Positions 19,016-28,113 of a stretch of DNA of 64,000 bases are shown piece by piece. The notes below the pieces were generated by a model. That model searched no databases. It was not told the DNA's origin and was given only the letters and a program-made list of their open reading frames with translations. Made by a program: the position numbers and the translations under genes. Numbering within the stretch: position 1 is the first letter of the stretch; each line of letters opens with the position of its first letter. Source of the stretch: Cellulosimicrobium protaetiae (GTDB taxonomy: Bacteria; Actinomycetota; Actinomycetes; Actinomycetales; Cellulomonadaceae); assembly GCF_009708005.2 (NCBI RefSeq), contig NZ_CP052757.1, forward strand, positions 3,782,001 to 3,846,000, given 5' to 3'.

Positions 19016-19873
19016 TCAGTCGCCGGGCAGGCCGGCGATCCCGGAGCCGTCGCCGCGCGCGCGGCGCGCTCCGCCCGCGGCCTCGTCCCGCACGAGCCGG
19101 ACCCACAGCAGCACGGCGAACCCGCCGAACACCCACCACTGCAGCGCGTAGAACAGGTTCTGCAGGTTCAGGCCGGTGCCGCCCTCGATCGTCGGGCGCG
19201 GGAGCTGGGCCGGGCCGCCGTCGGCGGCGGAGACCTGCGGGGGGTCGGACGAGAGGAGCACGAGGTACCCCGAGTAGATGGGTCCGCCCCAGACGTTGAC
19301 GAGCTCGCCCGTGGCGATCGCGTCCGTCTGACCCGCCGGGAGCACCAGCTCCCCCGCGGCCTCGGAGGCCTGCAGGTAACCCGTGAGCCGCACCTCGCCC
19401 TCGGGCACGACGAGCGCCGCCGCGTCGTCGGGCTCCTCCACCCATCCGCGGACGACGGGGAGCACGGGCGCGCCGGACAGCTCGGCCCACGACTCCCCTG
19501 CCGTGCCGTCGTCGGTGACGCGCAGCGGGGTGAGGACGAGGTAGCCGGTCCGACCGTCGAGCGCTCGACCGGCGACGACGAGCTGGCCGTCCGGCTCGTA
19601 CTCCCCCTCGACCCACGCCTGCCGGCCGACGAGCTCGCCGGGGAACGTGGACTGCGGAGGGAGGAGAACGCCGAGGCCTTCCGGGCCGACGGCCTCGAGC
19701 TCGGCGGCCTCCTGCTGCGCCGCGAGCTCGGCGCGCTGCTGCGCGCGGTCGAGCTGCCAGACGCCGAGCCGCGCGCACACCGCCGCGGCGAGGAGGAACA
19801 GCACGAGCAGCCCGATCACGCGTGGCTGGCGGGCGACCGCCCAGAACGAACGGCGGGCGGTGGGCTCGGGCAC
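19016..19873 (-). CDS. SURF1-family cytochrome oxidase assembly protein
   Basis: 285 residues with the family topology: one N-terminal helix (RVIGLLVLFLLAAAVCARLGVWQLDRA), a long extracytoplasmic domain, and one C-terminal helix (LFYALQWWVFGGFAVLLWVRLV). Family marks are LGVWQLDRAQQRAEL, GYLVLTPLRV and NLQNLFYALQWWVFG. SURF1 proteins help mature heme-copper cytochrome c oxidase, by heme a insertion in characterised examples. The oxidase genes themselves are not here. GTG start at 19873. Divergent from the xfp operon. Confidence 0.9.
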   Translation of the reverse strand: MPEPTARRSFWAVARQPRVIGLLVLFLLAAAVCARLGVWQLDRAQQRAELAAQQEAAELEAVGPEGLGVLLPPQSTFPGELVGRQAWVEGEYEPDGQLVVAGRALDGRTGYLVLTPLRVTDDGTAGESWAELSGAPVLPVVRGWVEEPDDAAALVVPEGEVRLTGYLQASEAAGELVLPAGQTDAIATGELVNVWGGPIYSGYLVLLSSDPPQVSAADGGPAQLPRPTIEGGTGLNLQNLFYALQWWVFGGFAVLLWVRLVRDEAAGGARRARGDGSGIAGLPGD

Positions 19874-20135
19874 GACCCCACGGTAACCGCGCGCCGCACG
19901 ACTCCCCGAATCCGCGAACCCGCCCGGGCGAAACTCACATCCGGCGGACCGACGCGCGCCGCCGCGGGGACGGACGTCCCGGACCCGTCGCGCTGCCCGG
20001 GACCTTGGACCCTTTGTCCGGCAGCGGAGGCACGTCACACCCCGGAGCGCCGTCACGAACCGTGCAGGGCCTCGGTCGATGCGGTTGTATGAAGCCGTAG
20101 TCGTTCACGAACCCTTCCCCCTGCAGGAGCGTGAG
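19874..20135. promoter_or_regulatory. Divergent promoter region between the SURF1 gene and xfp
   Basis: Holds the promoters of both flanking genes. Two copies of TCACGAACC (20053-20061 and 20105-20113) and a small dyad GTTC-AC-GAAC (20104-20113 region) lie upstream of xfp and could be regulator sites. No -35/-10 pair is convincing. Confidence 0.4.
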
Positions 20136-22634
20136 ATGAGCACGACCACCGCCACCGAGCACACCGCCTGGCGACCCGCCGAGGTCGCCCCGCTCGACGA
20201 CGACACCCTGCGTCGTGTCGACGCGTGGTGGCGCGCGGCGAACTACCTGTCCGTCGGCCAGATCTACCTGCTGTCCAACCCGCTGCTGCGCACCCCGCTG
20301 GTGCGCGACGACGTCAAGCCGCGCCTGCTGGGCCACTGGGGCACGACCCCCGGCCTGAACTTCCTCTACGCGCACCTCAACCGGGCGATCGCCGAGCGGC
20401 GCCAGTCGACGATCTACGTCGCGGGCCCCGGTCACGGCGGCCCCGGGCTCGTCGCGAACGCGTACCTCGAGGGCACGTACTCCGAGACGTACACGGACAT
20501 CACGCAGGACACCGAGGGCCTGCGCCGGCTGTTCCGCCAGTTCTCCTTCCCGGGCGGCATCCCGAGCCACGTCGCGCCGGAGACCCCCGGGTCGATCCAC
20601 GAGGGCGGGGAGCTCGGCTACGCGCTCTCCCACGCGTACGGCGCGGCGTTCGACAACCCCGACCTGCTGGTCGCGGCGGTCGTGGGCGACGGCGAGGCGG
20701 AGACGGGCCCGCTCGCGACGAGCTGGCACTCGAACAAGTTCGTCAACGCGCGCAACGACGGCGTCGTGCTGCCGATCCTGCACCTCAACGGCTACAAGAT
20801 CGCCAACCCGACGGTGCTCGCGCGCATCAGCGACGACGAGCTGCGCGACCTCATGATCGGCTACGGCCACACCCCCTACTTCTTCACCGGCGGGTTCGAC
20901 GGCGAGGACCACGTCGAGGTGCACCAGCGCTTCGCGAAGCTCCTCGACGAGGTGCTCAACCACATCGCGCAGATCAAGGCCGACGCCGCGGCAGGGAACG
21001 ACGAGCGGCCCGCGTGGCCGATGATCGTCTTCCGCACGCCCAAGGGCTGGACGTGCCCGCCCGTCATCGACGGCAAGAAGACCGAGGACTCGTGGCGCGC
21101 GCACCAGGTGCCGCTCGCGAGCGCGCGGGACACCCCGGAGCACCTCGAGGTGCTGCGCGGCTGGCTCGAGTCCTACCGGGCCGACGAGCTGTTCGACGAG
21201 GACGGCCGGCTCCTCGACGACGTGGCCGCGCTCGCGCCCGAGGGCACGCTGCGCATGAGCGACAACCCGCACGCCAACGGCGGGCTCCTGCTCAAGGACC
21301 TCCGCCTGCCCGACTTCCGCGACTACGCGGTCGACGTCTCGGGCCCGGGTGGCTCCGTCGCGGAGGCGACGCGCGTCCTCGGTCAGTGGCTGACCGACGT
21401 CGTGCGCCTCAACCCCGACAACTTCCGGATCTTCGGGCCCGACGAGACGGCGTCGAACCGGCTCCAGGCGGTCTACGAGGTCACGGACAAGCAGTGGAAC
21501 GCGGACTTCTACGGTCCCGACGTCGACGAGCACCTCGCGCGCGCCGGCCGCGTCATGGAGATGCTGTCGGAGCACCAGTGCCAGGGCTGGCTCGAGGGGT
21601 ACCTGCTCACCGGGCGCCACGGCCTGTTCACGAGCTACGAGGCCTTCATCCACATCGTCGACTCGATGTTCAACCAGCACGCGAAGTGGCTCAAGGTCAC
21701 CAACCACATCCCGTGGCGTCGACCGGTCGCGAGCCTCAACTACCTGCTGTCGAGCCACGTGTGGCGCCAGGACCACAACGGCTTCAGCCACCAGGACCCC
21801 GGCTTCATCGACCACGTCGTGAACAAGAAGGCCGAGATCGTCCGCGTGTACCTGCCGCCGGACGCCAACACGCTGCTCTCGACCTACGACCACTGCCTGC
21901 GCTCGCGCCAGTACGTGAACGTCGTCGTGGCGGGCAAGCAGCCGGCGCCGCAGTTCCTGTCCATGGAGCAGGCGATCGCGCACTGCACGCGCGGGCTCGG
22001 CATCTGGGAGTGGGCCGGCACCGAGGTCGAGGGCGAGGACCCGGACGTCGTGCTCGGCGCCGCGGGCGACGTCCCGACGCTCGAGGTGCTCGCCGCGGCC
22101 GACATCCTGCGGCGCCGCATCCCCGACCTCAAGGTCCGGGTCGTCAACGTCGTGGACCTCATGCGGCTCCAGGACGAGAACGAGCACCCGCACGGCCTCT
22201 CGGACAAGGACTTCGACACGCTGTTCACCGCCGACAAGCCGGTGATCTTCAACTACCACGGCTACCCGTGGCTCATCCACCGCCTCACGTACCGCCGCAC
22301 CAACCACGGCAACATCCACGTGCGCGGGTACAAGGAGGAGGGCACCACCACCACCCCGTTCGACATGGCCATGCTCAACGACATCGACCGCTACCACCTC
22401 GTCATCGACGTCATCGACCGCGTGCCGTCCCTGCGATCGACCTACGCGGGTCTGCGCCAGGAGATGGTCGACGCGCGGCTGACGGCCCGCCAGTACACGC
22501 GCGAGCACGGGGAGGACATCCCCGCGGTGCGCGACTGGGTCTGGCCGGACGCCGGCGACACGGCGACCGAGGAGGGTGGCCCGCAGCACGACGGCGCTCG
22601 CGCCGTGCAGGACACCGGAGGAGACAACGAGTGA
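20136..22634 (+). CDS. xfp: Xylulose-5-phosphate / fructose-6-phosphate phosphoketolase
   Basis: 832 residues. A thiamine-diphosphate enzyme cleaving xylulose 5-P (and usually fructose 6-P) with phosphate to acetyl phosphate plus glyceraldehyde 3-P or erythrose 4-P. Family signatures: [32 protein letters not shown] (residues split here for brevity) and [15 protein letters not shown] in the ThDP domain, then [12 protein letters not shown] in the central domain and [16 protein letters not shown] near the end. ATG 20136 with AGGAG 8 bases upstream. First gene of the coupled xfp-pta-ackA operon, so its acetyl phosphate goes to CoA or ATP. Its cofactor is made by the thi operon 10 kb away. Confidence 0.97.
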   Translation: MSTTTATEHTAWRPAEVAPLDDDTLRRVDAWWRAANYLSVGQIYLLSNPLLRTPLVRDDVKPRLLGHWGTTPGLNFLYAHLNRAIAERRQSTIYVAGPGHGGPGLVANAYLEGTYSETYTDITQDTEGLRRLFRQFSFPGGIPSHVAPETPGSIHEGGELGYALSHAYGAAFDNPDLLVAAVVGDGEAETGPLATSWHSNKFVNARNDGVVLPILHLNGYKIANPTVLARISDDELRDLMIGYGHTPYFFTGGFDGEDHVEVHQRFAKLLDEVLNHIAQIKADAAAGNDERPAWPMIVFRTPKGWTCPPVIDGKKTEDSWRAHQVPLASARDTPEHLEVLRGWLESYRADELFDEDGRLLDDVAALAPEGTLRMSDNPHANGGLLLKDLRLPDFRDYAVDVSGPGGSVAEATRVLGQWLTDVVRLNPDNFRIFGPDETASNRLQAVYEVTDKQWNADFYGPDVDEHLARAGRVMEMLSEHQCQGWLEGYLLTGRHGLFTSYEAFIHIVDSMFNQHAKWLKVTNHIPWRRPVASLNYLLSSHVWRQDHNGFSHQDPGFIDHVVNKKAEIVRVYLPPDANTLLSTYDHCLRSRQYVNVVVAGKQPAPQFLSMEQAIAHCTRGLGIWEWAGTEVEGEDPDVVLGAAGDVPTLEVLAAADILRRRIPDLKVRVVNVVDLMRLQDENEHPHGLSDKDFDTLFTADKPVIFNYHGYPWLIHRLTYRRTNHGNIHVRGYKEEGTTTTPFDMAMLNDIDRYHLVIDVIDRVPSLRSTYAGLRQEMVDARLTARQYTREHGEDIPAVRDWVWPDAGDTATEEGGPQHDGARAVQDTGGDNE

Positions 22635-24871
22635 GCGACACCGCTCGCAGCATCTACATCACCTCGCCCGAGGGCGAGACGGGCAAGTCCACGATCGCGC
22701 TGGGGGTCCTCGACCTGCTGGTCCGCAAGGTCCAGCGGGTCGGGGTCTTCCGGCCGGTCACCCGGGCCGTCGGCCCGGACGTGCAGGACTACGTGCTCGA
22801 GCTGCTGCTCGCGCACGACGGCGTGGACGTCACCGCCGAGCAGGCGATCGGCGTCACGTACGAGGACGTCCACGCCGACCCCGAGGCCGCGCTCTCGCGG
22901 ATCGTGGCGCGCTACCACGAGGTCGCGCGCCAGTGCGACTTCGTCGTGGTCGTCGGGACGGACTACACGGACGTCGCCGGGCCGACCGAGCTGTCGTTCA
23001 ACGCGCGCGTCGCCGCGAACCTCGGCGCGCCGGTGCTCCTCGTCGTCTCCGGCAAGGGCCGCACGCCCGACGCCGTCGGCAACCTCATCGAGGTGAGCGT
23101 CGCCGAGCTGCGATCCCAGCACGCGCAGCCCATCGGCGTGGTCGCCAACCGCGTGCGGCCGGACGAGCTCGACGCGGTGCGCGCGCTGCTCGGCGCGCTC
23201 GGCCCGGACGGGGAGCCGCTCGCGCGGTCCGGCTCCGTGTCGTCGGGAGCGGCGGCGTCGGGCACGACGGCGGAGCCCGGCCCGGGCGCCCGGCTGCCCG
23301 GCTGGGCGGTGCCCGAGGACCCGTTCCTCGATGCCCCGACCGTGCGCATCCTCATGGAAGCCGTGGGCGGGACGCTCGCGTTCGGCGAGGAGGAGCTCCT
23401 CGCACGCGAGGCGACGGACCTGCTCGTCGGTGCCATGTCGTTCGAGCACCTGCTCGACCGGCTCACCGACGGCGCCGTCGTCATCACGCCCGGCGACCGG
23501 GTGGACATCCTCATCGGGCTGCTCGCCGCGCACTCGGCGTCGGGCTTCCCGTCCCTCGCGGGCGTCATCCTCAACGGCGGGTTCTTCCCGCCCGAGTCGA
23601 CCGCGCGCCTCGTCGCCGACCTCGACCCGAGCCTGCCGATCATCCGCACCGACCTCGGGACGTTCCGCTCGGCGAGCGCCGCCGCGAGCGCCCGGGGCCG
23701 CGTGACCAAGGAGTCGCAGCGCAAGGTCGACACGGCGCTCGCGCTGTTCGAGCAGAGCGTCGACGGCGCGGCGCTCCTCGCGGGGCTCGACGTGCCCCGG
23801 CCCGAGGTCGTCACGCCGCTCATGTTCGAGTACGAGCTGCTCTCGCGCGCCCGCGCGGACCGCAAGCACGTGGTGCTCCCCGAGGGCGACGACGACCGCA
23901 TCCTGCGCGCCGCGTCCACGCTGCTCGGCCGCCAGGTCGCGGAGCTGACGATCCTCGGCGAGGAGCAGAAGGTCCGCGCCCGCGCGGCCGAGCTCGGCCT
24001 CGACATCGACGCCGCGCACGTCGTCAGCCCGCACGACCCGGAGCTCGTCGAGCGGTTCGCCGCGGAGTACCAACGCCTGCGCGCCCACAAGGGCATGACG
24101 CTCGAGGAGGCGCGCGAGCGCGTCCAGGACGTGTCGTACTTCGGCACGATGATGGTCCACCTCGGCCTCGCGGACGGCATGGTCTCGGGCGCGAAGCACA
24201 CGACGGCGCACACCATCAAGCCGTCGTTCGAGATCATCAAGACGCAGCCGGGCGTGTCCGTCGTGTCGTCGGTGTTCCTCATGTGCCTCGACGACCGGGT
24301 GCTCGTCTACGGCGACTGCGCGGTCATCCCCGACCCGACGGCGGAGCAGCTCGCGGACATCGCGATCTCCTCGGCGGCGACGGCGCAGCAGTTCGGCGTC
24401 GACCAGCGGGTCGCGATGCTCTCCTACTCGACGGGCGAGTCCGGCTCGGGTGCCGACGTGGACAAGGTGCGCCGGGGCACGGCGCTCGTCCGTGAGCGCC
24501 GCCCCGATCTGTTCGTCGAGGGCCCGATCCAGTACGACGCCGCCGTGGACGCGTCCGTCGCGGCGTCGAAGATGCCGGGCTCGGACGTGGCGGGTCGCGC
24601 GACGGTGTTCATCTTCCCGGACCTCAACACGGGCAACAACACCTACAAGGCCGTGCAGCGCTCCGCGGGCGCCGTCGCGGTGGGCCCCGTGCTGCAGGGT
24701 CTCAACAAGCCGGTGAACGACCTGTCGCGCGGCGCGCTCGTGCAGGACATCGTCAACACCGTCGCCATCACCGCGATCCAGGCGCAGGCACCGTCCGACG
24801 CCGCCGTGGACGCTTCCACCGCCGACCCCGGCTCCGCGTCCGGCGCCGACTCCCGAGGAGCCACCTCATGA
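22631..24871 (+). CDS. pta: Phosphate acetyltransferase, long form
   Basis: 746 residues. Interconverts acetyl-CoA and acetyl phosphate. It is the long form: an N-terminal P-loop, dethiobiotin-synthase-like domain ([17 protein letters not shown]), a DRTGG domain (about 230-350), then the catalytic PTA domain from about 395 ([54 protein letters not shown]). A Ser/Gly/Ala-rich linker (about 195-230) separates the first two domains. The GTG start overlaps the xfp stop by 4 bases, and its end overlaps ackA by 4 bases: strict co-translation. Confidence 0.97.
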   Translation: MSDTARSIYITSPEGETGKSTIALGVLDLLVRKVQRVGVFRPVTRAVGPDVQDYVLELLLAHDGVDVTAEQAIGVTYEDVHADPEAALSRIVARYHEVARQCDFVVVVGTDYTDVAGPTELSFNARVAANLGAPVLLVVSGKGRTPDAVGNLIEVSVAELRSQHAQPIGVVANRVRPDELDAVRALLGALGPDGEPLARSGSVSSGAAASGTTAEPGPGARLPGWAVPEDPFLDAPTVRILMEAVGGTLAFGEEELLAREATDLLVGAMSFEHLLDRLTDGAVVITPGDRVDILIGLLAAHSASGFPSLAGVILNGGFFPPESTARLVADLDPSLPIIRTDLGTFRSASAAASARGRVTKESQRKVDTALALFEQSVDGAALLAGLDVPRPEVVTPLMFEYELLSRARADRKHVVLPEGDDDRILRAASTLLGRQVAELTILGEEQKVRARAAELGLDIDAAHVVSPHDPELVERFAAEYQRLRAHKGMTLEEARERVQDVSYFGTMMVHLGLADGMVSGAKHTTAHTIKPSFEIIKTQPGVSVVSSVFLMCLDDRVLVYGDCAVIPDPTAEQLADIAISSAATAQQFGVDQRVAMLSYSTGESGSGADVDKVRRGTALVRERRPDLFVEGPIQYDAAVDASVAASKMPGSDVAGRATVFIFPDLNTGNNTYKAVQRSAGAVAVGPVLQGLNKPVNDLSRGALVQDIVNTVAITAIQAQAPSDAAVDASTADPGSASGADSRGATS

Positions 24872-26127
24872 CGATCCTGCCCGAGGGCGAGCGCCCGAAC
24901 CCCTACAGCGCCTACGGGGCGCACGGGTCCGTGCTCGTCATGAACTCGGGGTCGTCCTCGCTCAAGTACCAGCTCGTCAACCCGGTCGGCGGCGAGGCCA
25001 TCGCCGCGGGCACGATCGAGCGCATCGGCGAGGACACCGGCATCATCAAGCACCGGTTCGCCGGGAACACAACGACGCGCGAGGAGCCGGTCGCCGACCA
25101 CGGCGTCGCCCTGCGCATCGCTCTGGGCTTGTTCGACGAGGTCGGCCCGAGGCTCGCCGACGCGGACGTGTACGCGGTGGGGCACCGTGTGGTGCACGGC
25201 GGCGCGGTCTTCTCCGCACCGGTCCTCGTGGACGACGAGGTCGTGCGCCAGATCTCCGAGCTGTCGCCGCTGGCTCCCCTGCACAACCCGCCGAACGTCA
25301 GGGGCATCGAGGTCGCGCGCGAGCTGCTGCCCGACGTGCCGCACGTCGCCGTGTTCGACACGGCGTTCTTCTCCACCCTGCCGGACGCCGCGTCCACGTA
25401 CGCGCTGGACCGCGAGGTCGCGCAGGCGCACGGGGTGCGCCGGTACGGCTTCCACGGCACGAGCCACCAGTACGTGTCGGGCAAGGTCGCGCGCGTCCTC
25501 GGGCGCCGGATCGAAGGTCTCAACACGATCGTCCTGCACCTGGGCAACGGCGCGTCCGCGTCGGCGGTGCGCGGCGGCGTCGCTGTCGACACCTCGATGG
25601 GCATGACCCCGCTCGAGGGCCTCGTCATGGGCACGCGCACGGGCGACATCGACGCGGCCGTCGTGTTCCACCTCGCGCGCAACGCGGGCATGAGCATCGA
25701 CGAGATCGACGTCCTGTTCAACAAGCGCTCGGGCGTCAAGGGCCTGTCCGGCGTCAACGACTTCCGCGAGCTGCGCCGCCTCATCGACGCCGGTGACGAG
25801 GACGCGCGCCGCGCCTTCGACGTCTACATCCATCGCCTGCGCAAGTACGTCGGTGCGTACACCGCCGTGCTCGGCCGGGTCGACGTCGTCGCGTTCACCG
25901 CGGGCGTCGGCGAGAACGACACGGACGTGCGCGCCGCCGTCGTCGAGGGACTCGAGCCCCTCGGCCTCGCGGTCGACCCTGAGCGCAACGCCGTGCGCTC
26001 CGGCGAGCCGCGCGTCATCTCGCCCGACTGGACGAGCACGCTCGTCATGGTCGTGCCGACGATGGAGGAGCTCGCCATCGCCCGCCAGTCGGTCGAGGTC
26101 GTCGAGGCCGCCTCGCGCGCCGGCTGA
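24868..26127 (+). CDS. ackA: Acetate kinase
   Basis: 419 residues. Acetyl phosphate + ADP to acetate + ATP. Family marks: VLVMNSGSSSLKYQL (phosphate loop), VGHRVVHGG, FDTAFFSTLP, YGFHGTSHQYV, LHLGNGASASAV and FTAGVGENDTDVR. A 22-residue N-terminal extension ([19 protein letters not shown]) comes before the usual first strand. The ATG overlaps the pta stop. With xfp and pta it makes a short route from pentose phosphate to acetate yielding ATP, or in reverse lets acetate enter as acetyl phosphate. Confidence 0.97.
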   Translation: MTILPEGERPNPYSAYGAHGSVLVMNSGSSSLKYQLVNPVGGEAIAAGTIERIGEDTGIIKHRFAGNTTTREEPVADHGVALRIALGLFDEVGPRLADADVYAVGHRVVHGGAVFSAPVLVDDEVVRQISELSPLAPLHNPPNVRGIEVARELLPDVPHVAVFDTAFFSTLPDAASTYALDREVAQAHGVRRYGFHGTSHQYVSGKVARVLGRRIEGLNTIVLHLGNGASASAVRGGVAVDTSMGMTPLEGLVMGTRTGDIDAAVVFHLARNAGMSIDEIDVLFNKRSGVKGLSGVNDFRELRRLIDAGDEDARRAFDVYIHRLRKYVGAYTAVLGRVDVVAFTAGVGENDTDVRAAVVEGLEPLGLAVDPERNAVRSGEPRVISPDWTSTLVMVVPTMEELAIARQSVEVVEAASRAG

Positions 26128-26155
26128 GCGCCGCCGGTTGAGCCCTACCCGCCGA

Positions 26156-26189
26156 CCGGCGGGCCGACGCACACGCGTCGGCTCGCCGG
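26156..26189 (+). terminator. Hairpin after ackA
   Basis: 15-base stem with one mismatch (26156-26170 with 26175-26189) and loop ACAC, 29 bases past the ackA stop. It probably ends the xfp-pta-ackA transcript before the next same-strand gene. Confidence 0.55.
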
Positions 26190-26208
26190 CCGGTGGCATG
26201 CTCGGGCG

Positions 26209-27186
26209 GTGACCGTTCTCATCGACCCGCCGGCATGGCCCGCGCACGGCACGCTGTTCAGCCATCTCGTGTCCGACGCGTCGCTCGCGGAGCTGCACGC
26301 GTTCGCGACCTCGATCGGCGTGAGCCGCCGAGCGTTCGACCTCGACCACTACGACGTCGCCGCCGAGCGGTACGACGTCGCGGTCGCGGCCGGCGCGGTG
26401 CCGGTCGACGGGCGCGAGCTCGCCCGGCGGCTCGGGGCGTCGGGGCTGCGCGTGCCCGGCCGGGCGCGGCGCGCGGCGAAGGCCGACGCGCTCCTCGCCC
26501 GATGGGACGCGCTGCTCCCCGGCGCGCGCGACGTCGGCGTCGACCTCGTCGAGCGCTGGCACGAGCCGCACCGCGTCTACCACGGCCCCGAGCACCTGGT
26601 GCACGCGCTCGACTCGCTCGCGCTCCTGGAGGGGCGGCAGCCCGGGGTGCCCGATGACGTCGTCGCGCCCTGGAGCGCGGGTGGCGGCGCGACGTCGGGC
26701 AGCGAAGCGGGCGACGACCCGGACCACGTCCCGCGGAGCGGCGTGGCGACGCAGCTCGCGCTGTGGTTCCACGACGCGGTGCACGACGGCGAGGCAGGCC
26801 GCGACGAGGAACGGTCGGCCGAGCTCGCGCGCACCCGGCTCGCGGACCACCTCGGCACGAGCGTGGTCGACGAGGTCGCGCGCCTCGTCCTCGTGACGAC
26901 GGACCACTCCCCCGCGCCGGGCGACGGGCCGGGCGCACTCGTCTCCGACGCCGACCTCGCGATCCTCGGCTCCGCCCCGGACAGGTACGCGCGGTACGCG
27001 CGGCAGGTGCGCGCCGAGTACGCGCACGTGCCCGACGACGCCTTCCGCACCGGTCGCGCCGCCGTCCTGCGCGGACTCCTCGCAGGCGACGCACTGTTCC
27101 GCACCCCACAGGGCACGACCCTCTGGGAGGCCCCCGCCCGGAAGAACCTGCACGACGAGCTCACGACGCTCGACACCCCCACCTGA
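26209..27186 (+). CDS. DUF4031 - HD-domain fusion protein
   Basis: 325 residues in two parts. Residues 1-85 match the short DUF4031 family (MTVLIDPPAWPAHG, FSHLVSDASLAELHAFA), usually found as a stand-alone protein of about 90 residues. From about 100 onward is a predicted metal-dependent HD phosphohydrolase: RWHEPHRVYHGPEHLVHAL (first His pair), LWFHDAVHDG (HD), TTDHSP and DADLAILGS (late Asp). HD enzymes of this kind often act on nucleotides, but no substrate can be named. GTG start at 26209. Same strand as ackA, separated from it by a hairpin. The fusion suggests the DUF4031 part acts with the hydrolase. Confidence 0.8.
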   Translation: MTVLIDPPAWPAHGTLFSHLVSDASLAELHAFATSIGVSRRAFDLDHYDVAAERYDVAVAAGAVPVDGRELARRLGASGLRVPGRARRAAKADALLARWDALLPGARDVGVDLVERWHEPHRVYHGPEHLVHALDSLALLEGRQPGVPDDVVAPWSAGGGATSGSEAGDDPDHVPRSGVATQLALWFHDAVHDGEAGRDEERSAELARTRLADHLGTSVVDEVARLVLVTTDHSPAPGDGPGALVSDADLAILGSAPDRYARYARQVRAEYAHVPDDAFRTGRAAVLRGLLAGDALFRTPQGTTLWEAPARKNLHDELTTLDTPT

Positions 27187-27213
27187 CCCCCACCCGACCC
27201 CCACCCCGCCGAA

Positions 27214-27261
27214 CAGGTGGTCCTGGTCCGTCCAGCGCGACGGACGGACCACGACCACCTG
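27214..27261. repeat. Intergenic hairpin, copy 1 of a related pair
   Basis: 20-base stem with one mismatch (27214-27233 with 27242-27261) and an 8-base loop. It closely resembles the hairpin at 55564-55611, sharing the arm CAGGTGGTCCTGG and flanks. It follows the HD-protein gene and may act as its terminator. See the copy at 55564. Confidence 0.6.
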
Positions 27262-27314
27262 CTCGGCCAGCCGGGATCGCCTGGTCGGCGCTCGGGCGGC
27301 GTTAGGGTCGGGTC

Positions 27315-28028
27315 GTGAGCGACGAACCCACGAAACCCGGTTTGCTCTCGGCCTCGGCTTCGACGTCGTCGGCCTCGGTGTCGGTGTCGGGGGTCGGGTC
27401 TGCGTCCGGTCGCCCGTCCCACCCGGTTCGACCCCGGTGGTCGCGGCGTCGCCGGACCCTCGTCTGGGTCGCCGCCGGGCTGGCGGTGCTCGTGCTGGCG
27501 CCGTTCGTCGTCGTGCAGGCGGTCGGGCGCGCGCACGTCGCCGACGCCGCGGACGTGCCGGCGAGCGACGCGATCGTCGTGCCGGGGGCTGGGCTGCGGC
27601 CCGACGGGTCACCGTCCACGTACCTGCGCCGTCGGCTCGACGCGGCGGCGGAGCTCTACGGTCGGGGCGTCGCACCCGTCGTCCTCGTGAGCGGCGACGC
27701 CCACGACGACTACGACGAGCCCGGGTCCATGCGCGCGTGGCTGCTCGACCGGGGAGTGCCGGACGACGCGATCCTGCTGGACCGCGAGGGCTTCGACACG
27801 CACGCGACGTGCACGCGCGCGGTGTCCGAGTTCGGCGTCGGCACGGCGGTGGTCGTCACGCAGGGCTATCACCTGCCGCGCACCCTCTTCTCGTGCCGCG
27901 TCGCGGGCCTCGACGCCGTCGGGATCGGGGTCAGCGCGGCGAGCGTCGAGCCGTGGAAGGCCGTGCTGTACCGCGTCCGCGAGGTCCCCGCGGCGTCGAA
28001 GGCCGTGCTCGACGCCGTGCGCCGCTGA
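27315..28028 (+). CDS. SanA/YdcF-family membrane protein (DUF218)
   Basis: 237 residues. A Ser/Ala/Val-rich, then basic N-terminus (PRWSRRRR) is followed by one membrane helix (TLVWVAAGLAVLVLAPFVVV). The DUF218 domain has DAIVVPGAGLRPDGSPST, VLVSGDAHDDYDEPGSM, LLDREGFDTHATC and VVTQGYHLPRTLFSC. SanA proteins affect envelope permeability and vancomycin tolerance in enterobacteria; the reaction is unknown. Start GTG 27315. An unusual run of Ser/Ala/Val codons fills residues 10-35. Convergent with gabD2. Confidence 0.88.
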   Translation: MSDEPTKPGLLSASASTSSASVSVSGVGSASGRPSHPVRPRWSRRRRTLVWVAAGLAVLVLAPFVVVQAVGRAHVADAADVPASDAIVVPGAGLRPDGSPSTYLRRRLDAAAELYGRGVAPVVLVSGDAHDDYDEPGSMRAWLLDRGVPDDAILLDREGFDTHATCTRAVSEFGVGTAVVVTQGYHLPRTLFSCRVAGLDAVGIGVSAASVEPWKAVLYRVREVPAASKAVLDAVRR

Positions 28029-28062
28029 GCCAGGCTCCGCTGAGCGGGGCGCCCGCTGAGCC

Positions 28063-28079
28063 GCACGACCCGGTCGTGC
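28063..28079. terminator. Short hairpin between convergent genes
   Basis: Seven-base perfect stem (28063-28069 with 28073-28079) and a 3-base loop between sanA-like and gabD2 stops. Weak but well placed. Confidence 0.35.
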
Positions 28080-28113
28080 CCCGGACGACCGGCACGGCCG
28101 GTCGCCACCGGCG

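Noticed and set aside
19874-20135. Rex- or CcpA-type operator upstream of xfp
   Set aside because: Only short imperfect repeats (TCACGAACC twice) were seen; none matches a known consensus well enough to name.
24643-27675. Minus-strand open frame of about 1,010 codons opposite ackA and the HD gene
   Set aside because: Composition is Arg/Val/Asp-rich, has no family motifs and is antisense to confidently identified genes.
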